Shown: positions 55,213 to 64,000, counted from the first letter of the stretch. The stretch is DNA of 64,000 nt from Cyclobacteriaceae bacterium (GCA_019638275.1 JAHBUC010000012.1:54102-118101), one strand, 5' to 3'. Translations and numbers: made by a program. Notes: generated from the sequence alone by a model not told the origin.

Positions 55213-57426
55213 TTGTCTAACGTTTGGTCTGTGCGTCAGCTTGTTGCAACGATACTATTTTTATCCACTTCATTCTTTCTGAGAGAAAATGTTTACGCTC
55301 AGGAGCGCTGTGAAACTGTACAGTACATGCAGCAATTGCGCAACCAGGGAAAGCTACCCCAAACGGATGACCAGTTTGAACAGTGGTTAAGCCGCAAGCG
55401 TGACCTGCAAAGACGCATGCTTCAGCAGCAGGGCGAAACCCAGCGACAACAAGGTGATACCTATCGGATACCGGTAGTAATTCATGTCATCCACAATGGC
55501 GAGCCGGTTGGTACAGGCACCAACATTTCAGATGCCCAGATTTTTTCTCAACTGACAGTTATCAACAACGATTTCAAACGGCTTAATGCTGATGCCGCCA
55601 ATACCCCGACAGAATTTTTACCCGTTGCCGGCAGTATGGATATTGAATTTGTATTAGCCAAAAGCGACCCGAACGAGTTATGCACCAACGGTATTGTGCG
55701 TGTACAGGGCAGCAAATCATCATGGTCGCGCATACCCGATGATGCCACATTAAAATCGCAAAGTTACTGGCCTTCCGAACAATACCTGAATATCTGGGTT
55801 ACGGATCTTTCCGGATTGTCACTTGGGTATGCACAATTTCCGGTTTCAAACCTGGAGGGACTTGAGCCCTATCAGAGTGGACTTGCTGCAACGGATGGTG
55901 TTGTTATCGATTATGAAGTATTCGGAAGCATCGATTACGGCCCGTTTAATCTTGATCCGGACTACAACAAAGGCCGAACGACTACACACGAACTGGGGCA
56001 CTTCTTTGGCTTGCGTCATATCTGGGGTGATGAAACGTGCGGAACCGATTATGTTAACGACACGCCACAACAACGCAGCAGCACCACCACTTGTCCTGCA
56101 CATCCGCAAACCTCAATTTGTGGCTCTCCTATTGTTAAGATGTTCCAGAACTACATGGACTATACCGATGATGCCTGCATGAACTTGCTTACAACGGGAC
56201 AGGTTGAGCGCATGGATTTTATATTGAACGACATTAACGTACCACGCAGAAAAAGTTTACTCACCTCACCCGGATTAACCACACCGGCCAATTGTGAGCG
56301 AATCGACATAGCGGTGAGCAAAATAGATTCCCCATCCCCGATTTCCTGTTCAACTACTACTCCACTTACCATCAGCATTTTAAATCGTAGTGATGTTGAA
56401 ATAAATTCTGTTACACTAAGCTATCAGATCAACCAACAAACACAATCTAACCTTGCATTACCAATTGAACCTTCGCTCGCAAGTGGCGCAACACGAACAA
56501 TTACGTTGTCGCCTGTCATTAATCTGACTACAGGATTGAATACGGTATTCATAGAAATCACCGAAGCAAATGGTGAACCCGATGAAGATCCCTCCAACAG
56601 TTTTATTAATGCCCGGGTATTGGTTGATCAATCGACTGATTATATCCCGCTCCGTCAGCGATTTGATATTTTGAATTGGCCAACCATTAGTCCATTAAAC
56701 GGAGCCAAGTGGGAACTGAAACAAACAAACTTTGGAAATTCTGCTACTGTGCAAGCCTTCAACCAGGGAATAGTTGATGAAGAAGTGTGGCTGGCAACAC
56801 CTGTGCTGGACTTCAGCAACATCACTAAGGCCAGCATGTTCTTTGATTACTCATACGCCCACACGGGCATAAAAAATGATCAGTTAAGAATTTTAATTTC
56901 GAAAGACTGCGGTGAAACCTACCAATCATTGGTGCCCCCTTTTAATAGATCAGGGATACAATTATCCACAGTTGGATCAGGAATTATCACACCATGGACG
57001 CCAACAAACAATCAGAATTGGATCATCAGGCAAAGTAATCCCTTTATTGACTTATCTCAATTTTCAGATGAAGAACAAGTACGCATAGCCTTTGTATTTA
57101 CCAATGCCACCGGAAACAATCTCTATCTCGATAATGTTGAATTCTTCCTGGATGATGACCCCACTCCAACCGAAGTGGACGTGCCGTATGCTATCTACTG
57201 GAAGAATAATCTTGAAGCAACAATCACCTTCAACTTAGCTGAACGGCAAACCATCGGCATTTATGTGGTAGATGTAATGGGGCGAGAATTCATAAACACC
57301 ACGGCTACGGATATCCTCAACCAAACCTTCCCGGTTGATCTGGGGAATGTTGCCTCCGGCATATACATTATGCGTGTACAGGTGGGTAATCGGTTTTATG
57401 CGTCTAAGTTTTATCTTTCCCGGTAA
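55213..57426 (+). CDS. Secreted M43-family zinc metalloprotease with T9SS type A sorting domain
   Basis: The protein (about 737 residues) has a signal peptide ending near NVYAQ, a propeptide, and a pappalysin-type (M43) catalytic domain with IPVVIHVIHNGEPVGTGTNI, HELGHFFGLRHIWGDETCG (catalytic site at 55987-56001) and KMFQNYMDYTDDACMN, the Met-turn. A CARDB-like/Ig-type middle follows, then a T9SS type A C-terminal sorting domain (about the last 70 residues, GNVASGIYIMRVQVGN). Likely secreted or surface attached through T9SS. The open frame begins with TTG 55198, but that lies in the promoter box. TTG 55213 or GTG 55231 are plausible starts; the latter gives the simpler signal peptide. Confidence 0.88.
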   Translation: MSNVWSVRQLVATILFLSTSFFLRENVYAQERCETVQYMQQLRNQGKLPQTDDQFEQWLSRKRDLQRRMLQQQGETQRQQGDTYRIPVVIHVIHNGEPVGTGTNISDAQIFSQLTVINNDFKRLNADAANTPTEFLPVAGSMDIEFVLAKSDPNELCTNGIVRVQGSKSSWSRIPDDATLKSQSYWPSEQYLNIWVTDLSGLSLGYAQFPVSNLEGLEPYQSGLAATDGVVIDYEVFGSIDYGPFNLDPDYNKGRTTTHELGHFFGLRHIWGDETCGTDYVNDTPQQRSSTTTCPAHPQTSICGSPIVKMFQNYMDYTDDACMNLLTTGQVERMDFILNDINVPRRKSLLTSPGLTTPANCERIDIAVSKIDSPSPISCSTTTPLTISILNRSDVEINSVTLSYQINQQTQSNLALPIEPSLASGATRTITLSPVINLTTGLNTVFIEITEANGEPDEDPSNSFINARVLVDQSTDYIPLRQRFDILNWPTISPLNGAKWELKQTNFGNSATVQAFNQGIVDEEVWLATPVLDFSNITKASMFFDYSYAHTGIKNDQLRILISKDCGETYQSLVPPFNRSGIQLSTVGSGIITPWTPTNNQNWIIRQSNPFIDLSQFSDEEQVRIAFVFTNATGNNLYLDNVEFFLDDDPTPTEVDVPYAIYWKNNLEATITFNLAERQTIGIYVVDVMGREFINTTATDILNQTFPVDLGNVASGIYIMRVQVGNRFYASKFYLSR

Positions 57427-57456
57427 AAAGCACCCGGTCGTTGCCCCGGAATTGAT

Positions 57457-57464
57457 TATCTTTG
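57457..57464 (+). promoter_or_regulatory. -7 promoter box of ddl
   Basis: TATCTTTG matches TAnnTTTG exactly. The start would be near 57470, with a leader of about 15 nt before the ddl ATG at 57485. A TTG at 57441 is too close to be the -33 box. Confidence 0.5.
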
Positions 57465-57484
57465 AAACTGCTAAACTGTTCTGA

Positions 57485-58570
57485 ATGTCAGGAAAAAAGA
57501 AAGTAGCCCTGCTTTATGGCGGGCGTTCTGTCGAACATGGTGTTTCCGTTAACTCCGCCCGCAATATCCTCGAATTTATCGACAAAGATGCCTTTGAACC
57601 CCTCCCCATTGGTATTAGCCAAACGGGACAATGGTATTTAACCCAGGGCGTAACCAAGGATATTGAACAGGGAAAATCACTTGGGCTTATACTGGACCCC
57701 AAAAATGCCGGACTGATTTTATTGGCCAGCGGAGATCGCGTTAAAGTCGACTTGATTTTTCCAGTACTTCATGGTACCGATGGAGAAGATGGAAGCATAC
57801 AGGGACTCATCAAAGCCATGGATTTACCCATGGTTGGAACGGGTGTACTCGGCTCTTCCCTTTCCATGAATAAAGTTGTTGCCAAACGATTACTGAAAGA
57901 GTCGGGCGTACCGGTTACAAAATTTATTACCAACAACTTCCGTGAGAAAAAGAAAATCAAATTTGAAGAAATAGAAAAAGCACTCAAACTTCCTTTTATG
58001 GTTAAGTCAGCCAGTTTGGGTTCTTCCGTTGGTGTTTCAAAAGTTTCAAAGAAAGCAGGATTTAAAAAAGCGCTGGATGAAGCCTTCCGGTACGATGACG
58101 AAGTAATCTTTGAAGAATTTATTACCGGAAGAGAGATTGAATGTGCCGTTATGGGCAATAATCCTCCCCAAGCTTCAAACCCTGGAGAAATTGTACTCAA
58201 AAAGAATTACGACTTCTACACCTTTGATGCTAAATATGTTGATCCTGATGCGGTTTTCATTGAGGTACCGGCTCAATTAGATAAGGCGACTATAAAACTT
58301 GTGCGCGAAGTTTCAGTAAAAGCCTATGAAGTTTTACGTTGCGAAGATTTTGCGCGTGTCGATTTGTTTCTTACCAAAAAAGGAAAAGTGTACGTAAATG
58401 AAATCAACACTATTCCTGGCTTTACCAACTCATCCATGTTCCCCATGATGTGGAAAGAACGTGGTGTAAGTTTTACTGAACTTATCAGTAAACTGATTAA
58501 CCTCGCATTGGAACGCTATGCTTCCGGAAAACGAATTGAGCGTGGCTTTGAATCAGCGTTGAAGTTTTAA
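57485..58570 (+). CDS. ddl: D-alanine--D-alanine ligase
   Basis: Ddl joins two D-Ala with ATP for peptidoglycan. The 361-residue ATP-grasp protein has VALLYGGRSVEHGVSVNSAR, FPVLHGTDGEDGSIQGL, LPFMVKSASLGSSVGVSKVS and the metal-binding end KVYVNEINTIPGFTNSSMFP. It is long for E. coli DdlB (306) but standard for the longer VanA-like group. It heads a run with the PASTA protein (12 nt later) and a T9SS cargo, all on the same strand. Confidence 0.95.
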   Translation: MSGKKKVALLYGGRSVEHGVSVNSARNILEFIDKDAFEPLPIGISQTGQWYLTQGVTKDIEQGKSLGLILDPKNAGLILLASGDRVKVDLIFPVLHGTDGEDGSIQGLIKAMDLPMVGTGVLGSSLSMNKVVAKRLLKESGVPVTKFITNNFREKKKIKFEEIEKALKLPFMVKSASLGSSVGVSKVSKKAGFKKALDEAFRYDDEVIFEEFITGREIECAVMGNNPPQASNPGEIVLKKNYDFYTFDAKYVDPDAVFIEVPAQLDKATIKLVREVSVKAYEVLRCEDFARVDLFLTKKGKVYVNEINTIPGFTNSSMFPMMWKERGVSFTELISKLINLALERYASGKRIERGFESALKF

Positions 58571-58582
58571 TTTTTCTAGTGC

Positions 58583-59401
58583 ATGAAATTTAATTTTAAA
58601 AAATACACATCCACTCTGGGCGGAATATTAGGGAGCATTGCTGCAACTATTGCCATCATTTTGTTGCTCGCAGTTTTCTATTTCTACCTGTATTTACCAG
58701 CCGCTACCAATCACGGAGAAACGATAACCGTTCCGAGCATTGAAGGATTACACGTTAGCGAACTGGAGGATTTTCTGATCAAGAGAACCTTACGGTATGA
58801 AGTTAACGACTCATCATACACAGAAGATTACCCCCCGCTTACCGTACTGCGACAATTCCCTGCGGCCGGTTCGAAGGTAAAAGAGAATCGGGTGATCTAT
58901 ATTTCATTGAACCGGGTAACCCCACCCACTGTGCCCATGCCCAACCTGGTTGATGGCTCATTGATCAATGCAGAAGCCATTCTACGTGGTAACGAACTAA
59001 AACGCGGTCGCATACAGTTGGTTCGCGGGCCATTTTTAAACCTGGTGAAAGAGATGCGCTATGAAGGAGCTAAGATTGAACCCGGCACACGTATTCCCAA
59101 GGGTTCGGTTATTGATCTCGTGGTTGAAGATGGCGGCAATAACTCATTTCCCGCGCCCGATGTTCGGGGCTATACCCTTGAAGATGCAAAAATCCCGATT
59201 TTCGGTTCACACCTTAACATTTCAGTCGAAGTTGTTGGCGATACATTGGGCACCGAACCCGTAGTTGTACTCAAACAAAAGCCTTTGCCCGGCCAAAATA
59301 TTAAGGTGGGTGATGTCGTTGAAGTATGGGTAGGAAAAAAAGGAACTCCGGTACCTGATGAAACAGACGAACAAGATGATTTGAACGATCCATTGAATTG
59401 A
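58583..59401 (+). CDS. PASTA-domain membrane protein
   Basis: A 272-residue protein with a cytoplasmic start, one membrane segment (about 15-38) and three PASTA-like units (about 45-112, 115-188 and 190-258), with VPSIEGLHVSELEDFLIKR, PMPNLVDGSLINAEAILRG and APDVRGYTLEDAKIPIFGS at their starts. PASTA domains bind peptidoglycan fragments or beta-lactams in kinases and PBPs, but there is no kinase or transpeptidase here. Its position next to ddl suggests a cell-wall role, perhaps as a sensor or adaptor. The neighbour overlaps its stop. Confidence 0.9.
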   Translation: MKFNFKKYTSTLGGILGSIAATIAIILLLAVFYFYLYLPAATNHGETITVPSIEGLHVSELEDFLIKRTLRYEVNDSSYTEDYPPLTVLRQFPAAGSKVKENRVIYISLNRVTPPTVPMPNLVDGSLINAEAILRGNELKRGRIQLVRGPFLNLVKEMRYEGAKIEPGTRIPKGSVIDLVVEDGGNNSFPAPDVRGYTLEDAKIPIFGSHLNISVEVVGDTLGTEPVVVLKQKPLPGQNIKVGDVVEVWVGKKGTPVPDETDEQDDLNDPLN

Positions 59402-61314
59402 TACCCGCGGTGTTCATCAAAAAATACGTGTGTTGGATTTTATGGTTGTTGCCAATGGTGGCATCAGCACAACTTAAGCTTTACCCGATTGCACACGGCA
59501 TTTCAAATCAAGCAGGTGAACGCCAAAAAGATCTACCCCATATGTCACTTCCCTTTTGGGATGATTTTTCCACCGCTACCCATACCGATACCCTTTGGGA
59601 AGATAAAGCCAATGTTTGGATAAACGCTGGCTCAGCAATTAATCCTCCAACCATAAACGTAGCGACTTTTGATGGACTTGATGCCAACGGAATGGCCTAT
59701 GCACCCAACCCCAACCAAAATCTTGACTTTGGACCAACCGATCTTTTGGCATCACGCAAAATTAAAATGACTGATGTTCCGATTGGTCAACGTAATTTTG
59801 TTTTTCTAAGCTTCTATTATCAATGGGGTGGTTTTGGTGAATCGCCTGAGAGAAACGATAGGCTTGAGTTGGAATTTCTGAATAATCAAGGTGTATGGAA
59901 ACCCATACAGACGTTTGTAGCCGAAGAAAACCAGCAACCAGATGAATTCTACTATTTCAATATACGCATAAACCAGGATGAATATTATCATGACGATTTT
60001 CAGTTTCGTTTTCAGGCCTACGGTAAACAATCGGGTAGATTTGATATGTGGCACATTGATTATGTGTACATGAATCAGGGAAGAACAGAGGATGACGACT
60101 CCCACCCGGACAGAACCTTAACCGTTCCAGCAAGCGGAATGTTCGGTAGTTATTTCTCTATTCCGGTTAAGCACTTTCAAACAAGCTTTACATTAACAAA
60201 TCCTTCATTCGGGGTTGCTAACATTAAAGCTTCCCAAACAAATATAAACTTCAGTACATACGGAACTTTTAAAAATTATGTGGGGCAAGAAATTTATACA
60301 CATTCAGAGTTATTCGACTTTGACACACCCCTTCAAGGAACTGATGCATCCATTCAGGGTAAAGAAAGGCGAACTGTTATTATGCAGGAATTTCCACCCC
60401 TAACTACCACAGATACATTGCTATTCAACCCAAAAGCAGATTCTATCCAAATCGAACTCGAATTATCGCTTAACACGAAAGATAATGTTATCCCTGATGA
60501 TAATGGAGATTATATTTTTGCCACCTACAATCCAATAGATTTCCGAAGTAATGACACCTTGCGAACAACTTACTTTCTTAAAAATTATTACGCCTATGAT
60601 GACGGCATTGCCGAGTATGCTTTAGGCCTGGCGCAATCGGGTAGCGTGGCTGCCTACAGGTTTGTTATGCAAACTCCTGAAGCGGATACCCTCAATGGCG
60701 TATACGTCTATTTCCCAAACTCATACGGCACGTTCGCCTCAACTGTCACCTTTTATGTATGGGATGACAACAACGGGAGACCTGGCAGCTTACTGTTGGA
60801 AGAATTAGTGCCCGTTCAACGTAACAATAACAATCAGTTTGTTTTGCGCCCGTTTATACAATCGGCCATTGTTCAGGATACCTTTTACATTGGATGGCGC
60901 CAATCAACAGGCCGCGTACTTATTGGATTGGATACAAGCAATGATTCTGGTGAGCACCTGTTTTTTAATAATGCAGGAGCCAATCCAAATACATGGGAAA
61001 CCACACAGATATACGGCAGCCCGATGATCAGACCGCGCTTCGGACCGGGCGCAGTGGTTACCTCAACAGAAGAACGAACAAAAAAGGAGGTAGTACTCTA
61101 TCCTAATCCCAATAAAGGTGAGTTCTTTTTAGAGGGAAACGCACATCGCGTTCAGGTTCTGTCCGCCTCAGGCCATCCTGTAAACATTGAACAATTTCAG
61201 GAAGGAGAAAATAAAAAGCGTGTAAAGCTCCTGACTCCTATGGCCGGTCTTTACATCGTTAGGTACTTTGATGGCCAGGCGTATCAATCCCAAAAGATCA
61301 TTATTCAGGAATAG
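59398..61314 (+). CDS. Secreted protein with T9SS type A sorting domain (638 aa)
   Basis: The protein has a signal peptide (about 1-25, LLPMVASAQLK) and then beta-rich regions of jelly-roll character with FWDDFSTATHTDTLWEDKAN near residue 50, MWHIDYVYMNQGR and FYVWDDNNGRPGSLLLEE. The last 75 residues are a T9SS type A sorting domain (VVLYPNPNKGEFFLEGN to AGLYIVRYFDGQ). No catalytic motif is seen. The start is TTG 59398 overlapping the PASTA stop (TTGA); GTG 59410 is an alternative. It ends convergent with the M50 protease, overlapping by 14 nt. Confidence 0.85.
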   Translation: MIPAVFIKKYVCWILWLLPMVASAQLKLYPIAHGISNQAGERQKDLPHMSLPFWDDFSTATHTDTLWEDKANVWINAGSAINPPTINVATFDGLDANGMAYAPNPNQNLDFGPTDLLASRKIKMTDVPIGQRNFVFLSFYYQWGGFGESPERNDRLELEFLNNQGVWKPIQTFVAEENQQPDEFYYFNIRINQDEYYHDDFQFRFQAYGKQSGRFDMWHIDYVYMNQGRTEDDDSHPDRTLTVPASGMFGSYFSIPVKHFQTSFTLTNPSFGVANIKASQTNINFSTYGTFKNYVGQEIYTHSELFDFDTPLQGTDASIQGKERRTVIMQEFPPLTTTDTLLFNPKADSIQIELELSLNTKDNVIPDDNGDYIFATYNPIDFRSNDTLRTTYFLKNYYAYDDGIAEYALGLAQSGSVAAYRFVMQTPEADTLNGVYVYFPNSYGTFASTVTFYVWDDNNGRPGSLLLEELVPVQRNNNNQFVLRPFIQSAIVQDTFYIGWRQSTGRVLIGLDTSNDSGEHLFFNNAGANPNTWETTQIYGSPMIRPRFGPGAVVTSTEERTKKEVVLYPNPNKGEFFLEGNAHRVQVLSASGHPVNIEQFQEGENKKRVKLLTPMAGLYIVRYFDGQAYQSQKIIIQE

Positions 61315-62458
61315 CAGCCGACATTTCAATCGGGTACGGACTGAAACAGATCACAAAAATGATCAGCGCAATCCAACCCAGTATTTGCCTGTTCACATCA
61401 AGCGGTTCTTCAATTTCAGCACGCGGATGTTCCACACCTGCCAACCGGCCAATAATAAAAGCAAACAACAGCCAGCCAGTAAATCCGTTAACTGTGGGCT
61501 GAAGCCACGCCCAGACAAACTGAACTGCAAAGATCAGCAAAGCAATCATGACCGTATTTTGAGTAGAAAGTCTCAGCCCCCGTAAACACAACACCAGAAA
61601 GATGACATAAGCCGGTGCGTAAAAAATCAAGTCGCTCATGGGTTGAAGTGGGTGCACCAACCCAAGGCCAGCATAAAAAATAAACAGTATAAAAACTCCC
61701 GAAGCTATCAACTTGTGATTTTTATATCCCACCAATCCGTATAGCACATGGCCCCCATCCAACTGACCGATGGGCAATAAATTCAAAGCCGTAAAGATCA
61801 GCGCGAGAAATCCGGAGAAGAGATACGGATAATGCATGATTTCATGTGGATCGGGCATACGTTCAGGGTCAGCCACAAACTTTTCAAAAAAGAGAAACAG
61901 TAAATTCTTTCCGATCACCACATCAATTACTCCTTCCTGATTGCCGTATACGTGATCAGCATAAGCTAATCCATATTGCTTGTACTCCGGATGAATCTCA
62001 AAAATATATTCTGCGGGCGGAAGATTGGAGAATCCATAAAACAGAACGATCAACGCCATAACAAATCCCGCCAACGGACCGGCAATACCAATATCAAAAT
62101 TCACTTTTAACGAGTTTATCCGCTGACGCAACCGGATGATAGCACCCATTGTTCCAATGGAAAACGGAATAGGCGGCATGGGTATATAATAAGGCAAGCT
62201 GGAAGCTACATCATTTTTTCTCGCTGTCAGGTAATGACCGAATTCATGAACCGTGAGAATTAGCAAGAAAGGAACCGAAAAATGCAGGCCGCTCCAAAAG
62301 TCATTTAATGTAAATGATCGATCCATTATGATGTCGAATGGAACAACCGCAATGAAGGTTTTTCCAAAGCACCATGACGCTCCCGCCAGTGTGGTTGTTA
62401 AAAATGTCAGAATAAATAAAAATACCTGAAGAATAACTCGTTTTGTCTCTTTGTTCAT
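61301..62458 (-). CDS. Site-2 protease family (M50) membrane metalloprotease
   Basis: A 385-residue polytopic membrane protein. The zinc motif HEFGH is in LTVHEFGHYLTARKNDV, and the second metal motif is LLPIGQLDGGHVLYGL, which together define the M50 site-2 protease active site. The first segment (about 9-28) may be an anchor and up to seven membrane segments follow. No PDZ domain is seen. Members cut within membranes, often releasing anti-sigma factors; the target here is unknown. It overlaps the HAD gene by 4 nt. Confidence 0.92.
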   Translation of the reverse strand: MNKETKRVILQVFLFILTFLTTTLAGASWCFGKTFIAVVPFDIIMDRSFTLNDFWSGLHFSVPFLLILTVHEFGHYLTARKNDVASSLPYYIPMPPIPFSIGTMGAIIRLRQRINSLKVNFDIGIAGPLAGFVMALIVLFYGFSNLPPAEYIFEIHPEYKQYGLAYADHVYGNQEGVIDVVIGKNLLFLFFEKFVADPERMPDPHEIMHYPYLFSGFLALIFTALNLLPIGQLDGGHVLYGLVGYKNHKLIASGVFILFIFYAGLGLVHPLQPMSDLIFYAPAYVIFLVLCLRGLRLSTQNTVMIALLIFAVQFVWAWLQPTVNGFTGWLLFAFIIGRLAGVEHPRAEIEEPLDVNRQILGWIALIIFVICFSPYPIEMSAAIPE

Positions 62459-63075
62459 AACCCGTTAAAAAAATGAATGACCTCATCAGGATGTTTCACC
62501 AAAAATGTTTGAATGCCTAACCGTGCAGCCGACTGAATGTTTTCCGGATTATCGTCCAAAAACAAAGTTTCTTCCGGAATAAAACTATTCTCATGCAACA
62601 CCTGCTGAAAAATTGCGGCATCAGGTTTTCGTTTACCCATCAGATGCGAATAATATGGGGTATGAAAATATTCATCCAACGTTAACCGATCAGAGACTTT
62701 GGGCAACATTTCCCGGTTTACAAAATCGAGATGAATGTTATTCGTGTTGCTCAGCAAAGTAACCCTGAACTGCTCCCGTAGGTTGTCCAGCAAGTTTAGC
62801 TTTGCCAGCGGTAAATCTACCAACATGGCATTCCAGGCCTTGTCAAACGCCTCGTCAGGAGTATCAAACTTCAAAATCCGCTTAACAGCCAGCCTGAACT
62901 CCACATCTGAAATTTCGCCCCGCTCATAAGCAAAAAACTCAGGCTCGGCAAGATATGCATCACGCACAACCTCAGGCCTTACTCCCGACAAATCGGAGAA
63001 TGCTTCAACTGTTCGTGTGGGTGACAAATCAATTATCACTCCTCCCAAATCAAAAACTAAATTCTTTATTTTCAC
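62455..63075 (-). CDS. HAD-superfamily hydrolase
   Basis: The haloacid-dehalogenase motifs are present: I, LVFDLGGVIIDL; II, VTLLSNTNNIHL; III, the Lys in KRKPDAAIFQQV; IV, LFLDDNPENIQSAARLG. The protein begins at GTG 63075 (KIKNLVFDLGG), since the upstream extension to 63135 is not like the family and would be unusual. Length is about 206 residues with a small cap domain. Substrate is unknown; such proteins are often sugar- or nucleotide-phosphate phosphatases. Its TGA overlaps the ATG of the M50 gene. Confidence 0.9.
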   Translation of the reverse strand: MKIKNLVFDLGGVIIDLSPTRTVEAFSDLSGVRPEVVRDAYLAEPEFFAYERGEISDVEFRLAVKRILKFDTPDEAFDKAWNAMLVDLPLAKLNLLDNLREQFRVTLLSNTNNIHLDFVNREMLPKVSDRLTLDEYFHTPYYSHLMGKRKPDAAIFQQVLHENSFIPEETLFLDDNPENIQSAARLGIQTFLVKHPDEVIHFFNGL

Positions 63076-63193
63076 GTCAATTCGTCTGAAATTCAAATAT
63101 GCAAAAGAATAACCTTTGAGCAGGTTACTGAACAATTATTTCATTGATATTACCCGAATGAATTTCTAACTTTCTCCCGATAAAACCTGAACC

Positions 63194-64000
63194 ATGAATG
63201 CCCATAAATTGTGGTTAACCCTTGCCCTGTTGGCGTGCCTCCACACCTTCACCAATGGCCAGACATACCAAAAAAGACTGGCCCTGATTATTGGTAACTC
63301 CAGCTACCAACACGGTGGCTCATTACGAAACCCCGTAAACGATGCCCGCGCCATGGCGGGAACCCTTCAATCGATGGGGTTTGAGGTAATGAAATACGAA
63401 GATCTTTCCAGCAACGACATGAAGCGTGTGATCAATGAGTTTGGAAAGCGGTTGGCCGGAAATGATGTCGGCTTATTCTATTATGCCGGCCATGGTATTC
63501 AACACAAAGGTGCCAACTACATGATTCCGGTTGAAGCCAATTTGCAAAACGAGGAGCAAATTGAGTTTGATTGTGTTTCTGCCGATCGTGTGGTTTCCTT
63601 CATGGAAACTGCTAAAGCCAAGGTGAACGTAATCATCATGGACGCCTGCCGCAACAACCCGTTTGAGCGGAGTTGGCGCAGAAGCACCAATGGCAATGGG
63701 TTAGCCATGATGAATGCACCCAGCGGTACACTAATCGCGTATGCTACTGCCCCTGGAACTACTGCAGCCGATGGCGATGGCGTAAATGGCCTGTACACCA
63801 GTGCCATCTTAAAGTATATTAAAGATGAGTCCCTAACACTTGAACAAGTGTTCAAGAAAGTTCGCACCGAAGTAGAGGAGCGCTCAGGCAGGATGCAGAT
63901 TCCATGGGAAACCACTTCCTTGAAAGGTGAAGATTTTTATGTGGCCCGGGGAATAAAGCCGGTTAAACAGCAACAAGCAGTTGTTGAGCGCGTGAATGTT
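63194..64000 (+). CDS. Secreted caspase-like (peptidase C14) protein, C-terminus cut by window edge
   Basis: The first 269 residues have a signal peptide (about 1-22, ending TNGQ) and a caspase-fold p20 domain: RLALIIGNSSYQHGGSLRNP, NDARAMAGTLQSMGFEV, the catalytic His100 in LFYYAGHG and catalytic Cys152 in IIMDACRNNPF. This is the prokaryotic metacaspase/paracaspase group. No stop occurs before the window ends, so more domains may follow. A signal peptide makes it exported, which is unusual against cytoplasmic defence caspases. Substrate is unknown. Confidence 0.88.
   Translation, partial: MNAHKLWLTLALLACLHTFTNGQTYQKRLALIIGNSSYQHGGSLRNPVNDARAMAGTLQSMGFEVMKYEDLSSNDMKRVINEFGKRLAGNDVGLFYYAGHGIQHKGANYMIPVEANLQNEEQIEFDCVSADRVVSFMETAKAKVNVIIMDACRNNPFERSWRRSTNGNGLAMMNAPSGTLIAYATAPGTTAADGDGVNGLYTSAILKYIKDESLTLEQVFKKVRTEVEERSGRMQIPWETTSLKGEDFYVARGIKPVKQQQAVVERVNV

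Overview
The window is a 64 kb chromosomal segment of a member of the Bacteroidota, most likely of the Cytophagales type. The evidence is the TAnnTTTG promoter boxes upstream of many genes, the near absence of Shine-Dalgarno sequences, type IX secretion (T9SS) cargo and PorP/SprF proteins, gliding-motility-type C-terminal domains, a bTHX ribosomal protein, and gene orders such as parA-parB-DUF5683-dapB-lepB. Nearly all of it is housekeeping DNA. I see no tRNA, rRNA, insertion sequence, prophage or CRISPR array; the only structural RNA found is the small SRP RNA.

Layout. 1-3.3 kb (minus): bTHX, a Trp-rich leader peptide with an attenuator, then trpE-trpG-trpD. 3.4-8.8 kb: small conserved genes, SRP RNA, a transaldolase-like aldolase, ftsE, an ECF sigma factor with its probable anti-sigma factor, and a CCA-adding-type enzyme. 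8.8-28.2 kb (minus): two tandem units, each a giant secreted repeat protein followed by a PorP/SprF outer-membrane protein; one of the repeat proteins is 4443 residues long. 28.4-36.7 kb (plus): pyrG-yidC, parAB-DUF5683-dapB-lepB. 36.7-41.4 kb: ung, apaG, a methyltransferase, a coiled-coil membrane protein, a VOC protein and a DUF6134-like exported protein. 41.5-48.9 kb (plus): rpsF-rpsR-rplI, then GSCFA, DUF1287, a DUF255/thioredoxin-domain protein and priA. 48.9-53.6 kb (minus): surE and dnaG-ribBA-hypothetical. 53.7-61.3 kb (plus): mrp-nifU-like, an M43 metalloprotease with a T9SS tail, then ddl-PASTA protein-T9SS cargo. 61.3-64 kb: an M50 protease with a HAD hydrolase, and a truncated secreted caspase-like protein.

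How the parts fit together. The trp genes look doubly controlled: TrpE keeps the LLES motif of feedback-inhibited enzymes, and the operon is preceded by a 23-residue leader peptide with three consecutive Trp codons and a terminator hairpin. The adhesin/PorP region is the accessory-like part. Both large proteins share an N-terminal region and a type B (CHU_C) C-terminal domain, and the PorP-like partners share a C-terminal LIPCPTF tail. This suggests duplication of a two-gene unit followed by expansion of a 94-residue PKD-like repeat in one copy. Two copies of a palindromic dispersed repeat sit exactly at gene ends.

Main points for a second look: the trp leader and its position 6 nt after bTHX, the 14-fold tandem repeat and the paired adhesin-PorP units, the dispersed repeat family, a promoter nested in a terminator-like hairpin before parAB, and a DnaG primase that has lost all four zinc ligands.
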